From positions 103,077-167,076 of the forward strand of contig JAIQFH010000025.1 of assembly GCA_020073385.1 (NCBI GenBank): a stretch of DNA of 64,000 bases, read 5' to 3'. Numbering within the stretch: position 1 is the stretch's first letter; each line of letters opens with the position of its first letter. Shown in pieces: positions 42,243 to 50,117 of the stretch. The position numbers and the translations under genes are program-made. Source of the DNA: Terriglobia bacterium. Its GTDB lineage: Bacteria > Acidobacteriota > Terriglobia > Terriglobales > Acidobacteriaceae. Below the pieces are notes generated by a model. That model worked only from the letters and a program-made list of their open reading frames with translations, had not been told where the DNA came from and made no database searches.

Positions 42243-42860
42243 CTAGTTCGGCTTTACTCCGGCGGCCGGACTTTTCAGGCGCTCGATGGCCTTCTTCGCA
42301 TCCGCGGCTTCGGGCCCGTACGGCAGAATCTTCAGATACGCTTCGTATTCGGTGATCGCCTCGTCAGGACGATTCATCTTCTCCAGGCAGACCGCGAGCT
42401 TGTAGGTGGCGACGGCGTCGTTGTCTTTGTAGAAAAGGGCCTCTCGGTAGCGGCTTTCGGCACCGGCGTAGTTCTTGCGCTTGAAGTAATAGTCGCCGAC
42501 TTCAACGTCTTTGGCCGCCTTGTGCGGATCCCACGGGTGGAACTCGGTAGTATCTCCGCCGCCGGCTGAGCCTTCGTCGCTAAGAATGTCGGAACTCTTA
42601 GGATGGTCTTTCGCGTCGTTCGGAGGTGGGCTCAAGTCGATCTGGGTATCTTTGCTGGAACTGTCGCCCGCATCGTCACCGAGAGAGGCGGCGTTGACGC
42701 TGTCGGAACGTGGTGGCGTGAGGTTCGGATTGCGCTCCGGCGACTTGTCCGGCGCGGACGAAGTGGCGTTCGGCTTCTGCAACTTCGCCGGGGCAGGGGG
42801 CGAACTTTGCCCCACGGCAAAACCAACGCCGAGCAGCAACCCTATAAGCAAACTGCGCAT
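42243..42860 (-). CDS. Exported TPR protein
   Basis: A 205-residue protein with a signal peptide (MRSLLIGLLLGVGFAVGQ), an about 90-residue Pro/Ser/Asp-rich disordered stretch, and two TPR units (DYYFKRKNYAGAESRYREAL and TYKLAVCLEKMNRPDEAITE). It resembles BamD-like or accessory TPR modules but is shorter. It begins 9 bases after the stop of the sugar isomerase-like gene, suggesting co-transcription. The role is unknown. Confidence 0.8.
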   Translation of the reverse strand: MRSLLIGLLLGVGFAVGQSSPPAPAKLQKPNATSSAPDKSPERNPNLTPPRSDSVNAASLGDDAGDSSSKDTQIDLSPPPNDAKDHPKSSDILSDEGSAGGGDTTEFHPWDPHKAAKDVEVGDYYFKRKNYAGAESRYREALFYKDNDAVATYKLAVCLEKMNRPDEAITEYEAYLKILPYGPEAADAKKAIERLKSPAAGVKPN

Positions 42861-42869
42861 ATCTCTATG

Positions 42870-43736
42870 TTAACTTCCTTCGTGCGTCTTGCGGAATGCC
42901 TCGAGGCAGCGGCGCGATGTTTCTAACGCGGAATACCGGCTGCCTTCCTGCTCGATGAGGTAATATTCGATTCCGCCGACGCTTTCTGCGGCCCGGAAAA
43001 TCGCTTTCCAATCGGCTTTCCCTTCCCCGAACATGGTCTTATAGCCGACATTCGGGTCGGGAGACCAGTCTTTACAATGGATGGAGCGAATGCGCCCCGG
43101 GTTGGCTCGGATCCAGGCAACGGGATCAGCTCCGGCTTCGAGACACGTCCCCACGTCGAGTTGCAGCATCACATCCGGCTTCGTATTCGCGGCGAGAATC
43201 TCGATTGGCCGCTTCCCTTCCACCGGTTTCCACTCAGCGTCGTGATTGTGGTAGCCAACTTTGAGTCCGGCGGGCGCCAGTTTGTCGGACGCGGCGTTCA
43301 GTTTTCCCGCCAGTCCCTTCCATCCCTCGAGAGTAGGCTTGGGATCGCTCCACGCCTGCACCACATACTTCGTGCCCAGAATGAGGTTGAGAGCTTTGGT
43401 GTGCTCGATCTTGGCGGCGCTGAAATTATCTTCATCATTGTGCGTGGAAAGGCAGCGGATGCCGAGGTCGTCCATCAGCTTACGCATGTCTTTCGCCTGC
43501 GCCTCGGTCCACTCGAAATACGGGCCGTAAAACTCGACGACCTGATATCCCATTTGAGCCACGGCGCGGACGGTGCCTTGGAGGTCTTTCTGTAGCTCGT
43601 CACGCACGGAATAGAGTTCGAGGCCGACCGGGATGGATTTTGACGAGGCCACTCCAGAGGCGATTCCGCGAAAGGCCCACGGCAACGCCGCCGACATGGC
43701 AATAAATGACCGCCGGGAGAAGTTGAAATTTGGCAT
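42870..43736 (-). CDS. Tat-exported sugar phosphate isomerase/epimerase-like protein
   Basis: A 288-residue xylose-isomerase-like TIM barrel (AP endonuclease 2 superfamily). The N-terminus is a twin-arginine signal (SRRSFIAMSAALPWAFRG). Barrel motifs include VGLELYSVRDELQKD, VVEFYGPYF, VGYHNHDAEW (metal His), VMLQLDVGTCLEAG and IRSIHCKDWSP. Such exported members are common in acidobacteria and planctomycetes and likely act on sugars outside the cytoplasm. ATG 43736 places the RR motif at the right distance; a start nine codons earlier is possible. Confidence 0.88.
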   Translation of the reverse strand: MPNFNFSRRSFIAMSAALPWAFRGIASGVASSKSIPVGLELYSVRDELQKDLQGTVRAVAQMGYQVVEFYGPYFEWTEAQAKDMRKLMDDLGIRCLSTHNDEDNFSAAKIEHTKALNLILGTKYVVQAWSDPKPTLEGWKGLAGKLNAASDKLAPAGLKVGYHNHDAEWKPVEGKRPIEILAANTKPDVMLQLDVGTCLEAGADPVAWIRANPGRIRSIHCKDWSPDPNVGYKTMFGEGKADWKAIFRAAESVGGIEYYLIEQEGSRYSALETSRRCLEAFRKTHEGS

Positions 43737-43804
43737 GGATGAAATATTACGCCTGCCAGGCAAGAGTGAGTTGTGAGCAATCAGCTGCAGAAAGCTAAAT
43801 CACG

Positions 43805-44053
43805 TCAGAGGCGTTGGCGTGACTGGCTGGTGACGAGTGCTGCCGTGAACAGGACGCCGACGATCGCAGGCGCCAAGACCCACCAAAAACTGTAGAAGAA
43901 TGCCGTGATGACGAAAAAGATTCTAGCGGATGGGGGAATCTCCCTCACGCCCTGTTCGACATAGGACAGTGCAAGGTGATAACCAGCGCTACGCAACGCA
44001 AACATTCCGGCAATGAGTATGACGGATAGGATTGCCGCAGTCCGTAAACGCAA
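43805..44053 (-). CDS. Small membrane protein, two segments
   Basis: An 82-residue protein with two transmembrane segments (TAAILSVILIAGMFALRSAG and FFYSFWWVLAPAIVGVLFTA) and a loop with VEQGVREIPPSAR. The TTG start at 44053 is supported by GGAGGAGGTG five bases upstream, one of the strongest ribosome sites in the window. No family is recognised. The next gene upstream ends 22 bases away, so the two are probably co-transcribed. Confidence 0.65.
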   Translation of the reverse strand: MRLRTAAILSVILIAGMFALRSAGYHLALSYVEQGVREIPPSARIFFVITAFFYSFWWVLAPAIVGVLFTAALVTSQSRQRL

Positions 44054-44075
44054 ATCACACCTCCTCCGGCATTCT

Positions 44076-44465
44076 CTATGACTTCTGAGGGAAGAGCTTG
44101 GTCAGCCGCTCGGCCAGCGTTTGGACTGCCTGGTTCAATGCGGGAAGGCCGGGCGTGTCGAAGTCGAGGTCAAGGCTCTCCAGATCGCGCGCGACATCTT
44201 TGACAAGCTGTGTGGTCATCTCGACCCTCTGCTTCATGACCTCATTCATGAGTTGATAGGGATCGTTGCCTTTACCCTGACTCTCGAGCCATCGCTGCAC
44301 CGCAACGCTGGCCTGCCGGGCGCGCTCGGACGCAACCCGGAAATCCATCAGGACCTTCACATTGATCATGCCCGTCTTCACGGAATCCTGGAGCTCTTTT
44401 AACTCGTCATTGCTCTTTTTCAAACGAGAAGAGAGTTCAGGGTCTTGCTGCGGTTTGGAAGCCAT
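44076..44465 (-). CDS. Helical hypothetical protein
   Basis: A 129-residue protein predicted to be almost all helix: LSSRLKKSNDELKELQDSVK, KVLMDFRVASERARQASVAV and MTTQLVKDVARDLESLDLDF. It is rich in heptad-like spacing and has no cysteines, signal peptide or membrane segment. It may be a coiled-coil partner or chaperone-like protein. The small membrane protein follows after 22 bases. No function can be assigned. Confidence 0.65.
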   Translation of the reverse strand: MASKPQQDPELSSRLKKSNDELKELQDSVKTGMINVKVLMDFRVASERARQASVAVQRWLESQGKGNDPYQLMNEVMKQRVEMTTQLVKDVARDLESLDLDFDTPGLPALNQAVQTLAERLTKLFPQKS

Positions 44466-44656
44466 TGCCTGCGAAATCCTTTCGCGCCCGCTCGCCTGGA
44501 GAGTGCGCGGGCGCCCCTCTGTTTAGCGTAGTTCCCAGTCCCCACAGATGTCGATCTTACTTCGGTCACTAGACGAGTGGCCTGTGACATAGATTTTCGT
44601 TTAGTAGTAGGTAGCGATTGGTTGTTGGCAGAGGGTGAACCGTGTCGTCAGATAGC

Positions 44657-44773
44657 TTTCCTCCGCGAACTCGGCGGGGGTTCTCGGCGGCCTCTGCGTT
44701 TTGGGATTTTGGCCAGACTGGGGAAAACAGAGGCTTAGATGGCGGAGGTCGCCGAGAAGGTCCGCAGAGAGAG
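44657..44773. repeat. Family A inverted repeat pair
   Basis: Left arm 44657-44702 (CCTCCGCGAACTCGGCGG and on) and right arm about 44728-44773 (GGCGGAGGTCGCCGAGAAGG and on). It lies in the 600-base gap before the Ser/Thr kinase. Short frames starting in the right arm (MAEVAEKVRRE) look spurious. Apart from this pair and the leader hairpin at 45017 the gap shows nothing. Confidence 0.72.
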
Positions 44774-45016
44774 ACGAGAAAAGCAACCGCGTTTCCACCT
44801 CTATTTCTTTCTGCGCGACAGTCCACCAGTCTCATCCTCCGACGCCGACATCTTTCCTTCCTTCACTAAGACCCGCGCTTTTCCAGAAACATCTTTGCTC
44901 GAATCGATCGTCAGCGCATCGAAAGGTGCTGCCCTGCGCTGGAAATTCCGCGGCCAAGGACCAAAGTAACTGGAAAAAATGGCCATTCCCGTTATTCTGA
45001 AGCTGCCGCTCTCAGG

Positions 45017-45050
45017 CTCGCAAACATGCCTATTTTCGTGTGTTTGCGAG
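45017..45050 (+). promoter_or_regulatory. Leader hairpin before the Ser/Thr kinase gene
   Basis: CTCGCAAACA (45017-45026) and TGTTTGCGAG (45041-45050) are perfect inverted repeats with a 14-base loop, ending 17 bases before the kinase ATG. The 3' arm adjoins GAGG and could affect ribosome access, or the palindrome could be a repressor site. Confidence 0.5.
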
Positions 45051-45067
45051 GATCGTAAGAGAAATTC

Positions 45068-47356
45068 ATGGAACCGCCGACGCCGCCACTGAACTCAGCC
45101 GAACCGCAGGAGCAACCTATCGAGGAAGAATCTGTCGAAGGTGGCATCTCGCTGTTTCTGCGTTTGTGGAGTTATGGCGCTCCAACCATGCCGCCAAGCG
45201 GATTGGTTGTGGAACAGGATGCAGAGATTGCTCAACTGATCGAGGAAATTGTCGCTGAGGGCAAGGGAAAAATTGCACAACGGCAGCCGGAACTTTGGTC
45301 GGCTCGCTTCGACGATTCGCCGCACGCCCTGTCCACGGCGAAAACGCTACAGCAACGGTTTCTGACCTTCCATCGAAAAACAGAACCGCGGCAGGTGGTT
45401 CCTTCCATCTTGATCTACCCCACAAATGGCGACAAACCCTCCGGACCTGACGAGGCTCTTCCCGAGGACATGCTGGCGAATGTGACGTCGGCGCAGATTC
45501 TGATCGCTGAATGCATCTACGAGGTGATGAAGAGCGCGCCCGGCTTCCGCTTCAATTCCACGCCGCTGCGGGAAGCAGGAGAGACCTTCGGCCCCGAAGG
45601 CATCTACGAGATGCTGTGGACCGATGAATCAACCTATGGACATCTCCGGAAGGCGAGCCGGGCAGGCCTCAAGACCGTCGGCCGCTACCAGATCCAGGAA
45701 GAATTGGGACGCGGCGCCATGGGAGCCGTTTACAAAGCCTACGACGAACTCATCGGACGCACCGTTGCACTGAAAACCATCTCGATTGATCACAATGTTC
45801 CCGACCGCGACGAACTGATCGAGCGACTCAAGCAGGAAGCCAAGGCCGCCGGAGGGCTGGATCACCCTAACATCATCACCATTTATGACGTCGGACAAGA
45901 GGACGACGTCGTCTACCTGAGCATGCAATACGTCAAAGGGATCACGCTGGCGACGCTGCTGGCCGACGTGGGAGTGCCATCGCTGGCGACCTTCCTCTCG
46001 TGGGCTGACCAGATCTGCGCCGCGGTTGGATTTGCGCATGCGCGCGGCGTAATTCACCGCGACCTGAAGCCCGCCAATCTCATGGTGACCGAGGAAGGCC
46101 TCATCAAGGTGCTTGATTTCGGGATCGCGAAAATCGAAAACACCTCGCTCACGCAGACTGGGCTGGTTGTGGGGACGCCGAGCTACATGGCTCCAGAGCA
46201 ACTGGCAGGCAAGAAAGTCGATCAGCGCTCCGACATTTTCTCGCTGGGGTCCGTGTTCTACGAGTTGGTGGCCCGCGAAAGGCCATTCCGTGGCGATGTG
46301 ACGACGATTCTCTACAAGATCGTGCATGAAGATCCGGTGGCGCCATCGCTTGTCAATCCCGCGGTTCCGGGCGGGATTGATGCGGTGATCCGCAAAGCAC
46401 TGGCCAAGGAACCAAAAGAGCGATTCCAGACGTGCGAGGAGATGCGCGCGGCGTTCACGGAGCAGGCGACTCGAATGAATGTGAGCCCCGCTGCCGTAGG
46501 CTCAGCAGCGAGTCCCCTGGCGAAAGCGAAAGCGCAATCCGAGCCTGGGCTTCCCAGCTTCCTTCTGACTGAGCCCCCGCCGAAACCGAAGAACTGGTGG
46601 CCTATCGTATTCATGCTGCTGTTTCTCGGCACCGCGGCCTGGGCTTACTATATCCACTCGACGACAGGCTCTTACCCAGTTTTCGTGAACAAACTGACGG
46701 CGGGCGCTCACCATTTGCCTCAGGCGCTGCGCGACCTCAAGCCTGCTCCATCCGGCGAGCAGGATAAGACGACGTCTCCGAGTCAGAGCACCCAGAGCAC
46801 CAAGAATGATGCCGATACTTCGGCGAACAACGCTGGCGCACAGCCGGGAGCAGCACCGGACCAGGCGCCGGCAATTGTCCTACAGACGGCGCCCGATGGT
46901 TCTGACGATGCAGCACCGTCAACCGGGACGCCTGACGGGCAATCGACCAATCCAGCGGACAGCGGCGGCACCCCCGTGATGACGACTCAGGCTCCCAGCC
47001 AAACAGTGTCGCCACAGACAGGCGCCATTCCATCGGCCGCGCCGGGAGGTGTCTCCAGCACGGCTGCGGATCACTCGGAGAGATCGCCATTCTCTCCGGC
47101 TGGCAAAGACTCTCAGGCAAGCCCATCGCTCGCGGCACAAATCCCGAACAAGCCACTGCGCCAGCCCGCTCCAACCGTGGACGGCTTTACCAGGAAGAAC
47201 ATTCCTGAACTGCTGCGGGTGGCCGATACGGCGGCGCGGCGTGGAGACTATCGGCTGGCAACCTACGAGTACAACCTGATCCTCAAGCTCGATCACAGCA
47301 ATGCGAGGGCACGTATCGGACTGCGGTTGATCCAGTCCGGCGAACGAGTTCGCTAA
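45068..47356 (+). CDS. Membrane Ser/Thr protein kinase (Hanks type) with novel N-terminal domain
   Basis: A 762-residue kinase. The catalytic domain (about 198-465) has GRGAMGAVYKA, Lys236 in VALKTIS, HRDLKPAN (Asp332), DFGIAK (Asp350) and GTPSYMAPEQ. A transmembrane segment (WWPIVFMLLFLGTAAWAYYI, about 510-530) leads to a Pro/Ser/Thr-rich region and a C-terminal TPR-like pair (RVADTAARRGDYRLATYEY). The first 195 residues resemble a degenerate adenylate-cyclase homology domain (SAQILIAECIYEVMKSAPGF near its end) without clear metal ligands; this is a weak match. Substrates are unknown. Confidence 0.93.
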   Translation: MEPPTPPLNSAEPQEQPIEEESVEGGISLFLRLWSYGAPTMPPSGLVVEQDAEIAQLIEEIVAEGKGKIAQRQPELWSARFDDSPHALSTAKTLQQRFLTFHRKTEPRQVVPSILIYPTNGDKPSGPDEALPEDMLANVTSAQILIAECIYEVMKSAPGFRFNSTPLREAGETFGPEGIYEMLWTDESTYGHLRKASRAGLKTVGRYQIQEELGRGAMGAVYKAYDELIGRTVALKTISIDHNVPDRDELIERLKQEAKAAGGLDHPNIITIYDVGQEDDVVYLSMQYVKGITLATLLADVGVPSLATFLSWADQICAAVGFAHARGVIHRDLKPANLMVTEEGLIKVLDFGIAKIENTSLTQTGLVVGTPSYMAPEQLAGKKVDQRSDIFSLGSVFYELVARERPFRGDVTTILYKIVHEDPVAPSLVNPAVPGGIDAVIRKALAKEPKERFQTCEEMRAAFTEQATRMNVSPAAVGSAASPLAKAKAQSEPGLPSFLLTEPPPKPKNWWPIVFMLLFLGTAAWAYYIHSTTGSYPVFVNKLTAGAHHLPQALRDLKPAPSGEQDKTTSPSQSTQSTKNDADTSANNAGAQPGAAPDQAPAIVLQTAPDGSDDAAPSTGTPDGQSTNPADSGGTPVMTTQAPSQTVSPQTGAIPSAAPGGVSSTAADHSERSPFSPAGKDSQASPSLAAQIPNKPLRQPAPTVDGFTRKNIPELLRVADTAARRGDYRLATYEYNLILKLDHSNARARIGLRLIQSGERVR

Positions 47357-47367
47357 AGCCCCGCCGT

Positions 47368-47781
47368 CTACAACAAGCGCCGTAGAAGGTCCGCCAGACT
47401 CCAGACAAATTGGCCACGGCCGTCATGCAGGAAAATTCCGAATTGAGCAATCAAGGAGTAGCCGATCGCCATCTGGGCCAGTGCGAATCCGGCGATGCTG
47501 AACTGGCTGAGGCTGAACACTCCGACTCCGAATTGAGAGATCGTCACCACCCCGTACGCGAACTGACCGATCGCGATAAACCCCTTGGCGGGTACCGGTC
47601 GGCGATTCGCGCGATACTTGAAAGAGATATGCAGAAAGGGCAGGCCAAGGATCGTCGCTTCCGACTTGTATTCGAATCCCCATCCATCCCACTTCTCTCG
47701 TGCAGGATAGGGCGCACCGCAGCCGGGGCAGAACACTGCCTGCTCAGAGATTTCGCGAGTGCACTCCCGGCAAGGTTTCAT
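47368..47781 (-). CDS. Zinc-ribbon membrane-associated protein with hydrophobic repeats
   Basis: A 137-residue protein. A zinc ribbon starts it (CRECTREISEQAVFCPGCG), and the second half is a run of similar about 10-residue hydrophobic units: IAIGQFAYGV, TISQFGVGVF, SLSQFSIAGF, ALAQMAIGYS, LIAQFGIFLH. The repeated (S/A)QF pattern suggests a stacked beta or membrane-embedded solenoid. ATG 47781 lies 9 bases after AAGGGG; an ATG three codons earlier is also possible. It is convergent with the kinase gene, 11 bases between. The function is unknown. Confidence 0.72.
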   Translation of the reverse strand: MKPCRECTREISEQAVFCPGCGAPYPAREKWDGWGFEYKSEATILGLPFLHISFKYRANRRPVPAKGFIAIGQFAYGVVTISQFGVGVFSLSQFSIAGFALAQMAIGYSLIAQFGIFLHDGRGQFVWSLADLLRRLL

Positions 47782-47948
47782 GGCATGCACCCCTTCGAAG
47801 GATTCTTACCACGTGGGACATAATCAATATAGCGCTGATTGAGCCTCCATGTAGCGTCCCCCTTCGACTGCATTCGCTGTAAACTAAGGATGATCTGGGG
47901 TCCCGCTCGTACAATTTCTGCATCAGAGAATCCAAGGCCTACGTTCCG

Positions 47949-48326
47949 ATGAATCCAAGAGTTCCAGCAGTCATAGCCGTGGCAGCATTTTTGTTGAGCG
48001 TGCCCTTAGTGTTCGCCCATCATGGCCTGGCCCGCTTCGATACCACCCACATCGTGACCATGCAGGGCACGATCACCAGGTTCGATTGGATCAATCCGCA
48101 CTCCTATGTATATGCCGACATTACAGACCAGCACGGCAAAATCGCTAACTGGATGCTGGAGTGCGGAAGCCTCGGGATGCTGAGCCGGTTTGGCTGGAAC
48201 CCCAATGTGGTGAAGAAGGGCGACAAAGTCACCGTCTACGGATTTGTCGCCAAAGACGGGTCGCCCTATATGGCGCTGCAGAAGATTGATCTCCCGAACG
48301 GCAAGTCGCTGCCTGGAGAGCCCTAA
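47949..48326 (+). CDS. DUF6152 family exported protein
   Basis: A 125-residue exported protein with signal peptide ending near VFAHH. The mature part has HHGLARFDTTHIVTMQGTI, TRFDWINPHSYVYADI and GDKVTVYGFVAKDGSPYMAL, the usual DUF6152 pattern with an N-terminal His-His that may bind copper. It forms a pair with the membrane gene 9 bases downstream, an arrangement common in acidobacteria. Its function is not established. Confidence 0.85.
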   Translation: MNPRVPAVIAVAAFLLSVPLVFAHHGLARFDTTHIVTMQGTITRFDWINPHSYVYADITDQHGKIANWMLECGSLGMLSRFGWNPNVVKKGDKVTVYGFVAKDGSPYMALQKIDLPNGKSLPGEP

Positions 48327-48335
48327 CCCCTCCGC

Positions 48336-48818
48336 ATGCTCGAATTCTGCCAATGGCTGGACCAAACTGCGGTCGGCTCTACGATCCGCCAATCTCTCTG
48401 GCTTTTCCCGGCCATCGAGACTGTACATCTGCTCGGCATGGCCGCTCTGGTAGGAACTATCACCCTCCTCGACTTGCGCTTGCTAGGCTGGGTGACGCCG
48501 GAGCGGCGAGTCTCACAAATGGCGGCGCGTCTCCTTCCCTGGGCATGGCTCGGTTTTGGCGTGCAGGTCGTTACAGGCGTGCTGCTGTTCTCGTCAGAAG
48601 CCGTCAAAATCTACGGCAACCCCGCGTTTCGATTGAAAATGCTCTTCCTGTTATTGGCGGGAGTGCAGGCCCTGATTTTTCAGACGGTCGTTTCCCGCAA
48701 ACTGCCGGCCTGGGATGAACGGCCGTCTCTGCCCGTCATCGCGAAAGTCATGGGCATGGTTTCCATCCTGTTGTGGATCGCCATTGTTACCGCGGGACGC
48801 TTCATCGGATTCGTGTAG
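48336..48818 (+). CDS. DUF6644-like membrane protein
   Basis: A 160-residue protein with four transmembrane segments: FPAIETVHLLGMAALVGTIT, RLLPWAWLGFGVQVVTGVLL, LKMLFLLLAGVQALIFQTVV and VMGMVSILLWIAIVTAGRFI. The His in the first segment and the Lys/Arg-rich loops resemble small heme- or redox-associated membrane proteins. It follows the DUF6152 gene closely and probably acts with it. No enzymatic motif is visible. Confidence 0.8.
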   Translation: MLEFCQWLDQTAVGSTIRQSLWLFPAIETVHLLGMAALVGTITLLDLRLLGWVTPERRVSQMAARLLPWAWLGFGVQVVTGVLLFSSEAVKIYGNPAFRLKMLFLLLAGVQALIFQTVVSRKLPAWDERPSLPVIAKVMGMVSILLWIAIVTAGRFIGFV

Positions 48819-48909
48819 TTCCCAATCGCGATATTACTCACTCAGCCGTGCGGGCACCCGCTAAGACATGAGGTTCTGCTCATCGCTCGCAGCTCATCGC
48901 TCATAGGTC

Positions 48910-48951
48910 AAAAAAAAGCAGGCCGCTCAGGGGGAGGCAATGAGCGGCCTG
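48910..48951 (-). terminator. Rho-independent terminator of the OmpA lipoprotein gene
   Basis: CAGGCCGCTCA (48919-48929) pairs perfectly with TGAGCGGCCTG (48941-48951). Read on the minus strand the stem is followed by eight T residues (48917-48910). It lies 44 bases after the stop of the ompA-type gene, the clearest intrinsic terminator in the window. Confidence 0.9.
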
Positions 48952-48994
48952 TTGGCGAAGTCCTCCGGGGAGGAGGGTTAAAATCGTGCCGTCG

Positions 48995-49732
48995 TTACAT
49001 TGACGGATTGTTCTGGCCCGTGGTCGTCGGCGTGGACGCCGGAGCGCTGCCGCCCACGGTGTTGGTCATCAGCCGGACATCGACGCGGCGATTGTCGGCG
49101 CGGCCAGATGAAGTTTTGTTCGTCTCCACCGGCCGGTCCTTGCCGAGGCCGATCACGTAGATCTTGTGCGCGGGCACGTTGTACTTGGTGGCCAGGTACT
49201 GGATCACAGAGTTCGCGCGCCGCTGGCTCAGATCATAGTTGTAATCCGCCGGCCCAACCGAGTCCGTGCCGCCTTCCAGGGCGATAATGTAGCCCTTGGT
49301 CGACGCGATGCTGGAAGCAAGCTGATCGAGAGCTTCCTTCGCCTTCGGCGTCAGGTTGTCCTTGTTGAAGCCAAACTTCACCGAAGTCTCGGCGACGGCG
49401 TGATAGTTGTCGAGATTAGCGACCGTGTTGGTCAGCACGCCGACGCGACCGTTGGCGGCGTCAGCCATCTGCTGCGCCTGGCCGGCGTTTTGGGCGGCGC
49501 TCTGCGCCTTCTGCTCGACTTCGTCGGTTTTCGCGTTTACGGCCTGGATGCCGGCCTGCGCGCGAGCGTCGACGTCTTTGATGTCGCGGGTGTTCTTCGC
49601 GGTCAGGTCATCGAGTTCGTTGGTCTTGTTGATCAGTGGCGTCGTTTGTTGCTTGACATAGTTCTTGCTGGCGCAACCTACCGTGGCCACCATGCTGGCT
49701 GCGAGGCAAATCACTAACGAAGTGCGGTTCAT
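48995..49732 (-). CDS. OmpA-family peptidoglycan-associated lipoprotein
   Basis: A 245-residue lipoprotein: MNRTSLVICLAASMVATVGC with the lipobox Cys, a long helical/coiled region rich in Ala, Gln and Asp (residues 25-105), and a C-terminal OmpA domain (VKFGFNKDNLTPKAKEALDQ, NYDLSQRRANSVIQYL, GRADNRRVDVRL). The NxxLSxxRA and RxVxV elements bind peptidoglycan. It likely ties the outer membrane to the wall like Pal. The coiled stalk resembles Lpp-type spacers. A strong terminator follows, and a possible promoter lies about 160 bases upstream. Confidence 0.92.
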   Translation of the reverse strand: MNRTSLVICLAASMVATVGCASKNYVKQQTTPLINKTNELDDLTAKNTRDIKDVDARAQAGIQAVNAKTDEVEQKAQSAAQNAGQAQQMADAANGRVGVLTNTVANLDNYHAVAETSVKFGFNKDNLTPKAKEALDQLASSIASTKGYIIALEGGTDSVGPADYNYDLSQRRANSVIQYLATKYNVPAHKIYVIGLGKDRPVETNKTSSGRADNRRVDVRLMTNTVGGSAPASTPTTTGQNNPSM

Positions 49733-49890
49733 AGGGTGAGGCTCCTTGTCCGATCTCTTGCTTGCGCCGGGCTTACCCGTGCGAAATTCACTCTTTAAGG
49801 TCCTGGGAATGGCTTACGGCCGTACAAGTCCCAATTCTCACTTCTGCACGGTTCGTGCCAGTGTTCTCAACTCGGCTCGCCCACTGTAAG

Positions 49891-49920
49891 TATATACCCT
49901 TTCAACTACTTGCGACGCAA
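49891..49920 (-). promoter_or_regulatory. Possible sigma-70 promoter of the OmpA lipoprotein gene
   Basis: On the minus strand TTGCGT (49920-49915) and TATATA (49896-49891) are separated by 18 bases, about 160 bases before the ompA-type ATG. The AT-rich element stands out in this otherwise empty 385-base gap. A family A arm lies at the far end. Confidence 0.35.
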
Positions 49921-50066
49921 CGGAGGTGGTCTTACCGCTATACCCAGTTACCCGCAGAACGCAAAGCCCACACCATGAATGGAAAATTTATACGGTTATC
50001 CAGGCCTACTGATCCCCAAGTTGATGCCCGAGGCAAGTCCATCCGCGTCAGTCTGCAACAAACCAG

Positions 50067-50114
50067 TCTCTGCGTTTCTCCGCGGCGTTTCCCAGCGAAC
50101 TCAGCGGTCAAAAA
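50067..50114. repeat. Single family A arm
   Basis: CTCTGCGTTTCTCCGCGGCG then CCCAGCGAACTCAGCGG. It begins a few bases after the stop of the minus-strand phosphoesterase gene. No inverted partner is seen. Confidence 0.65.
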
Positions 50115-50117
50115 CCC

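Noticed and set aside
44739..44969. 76-codon frame starting MAEVAEKVRRE
   Set aside because: Its start lies in a family A arm and the rest has no family features or ribosome site.
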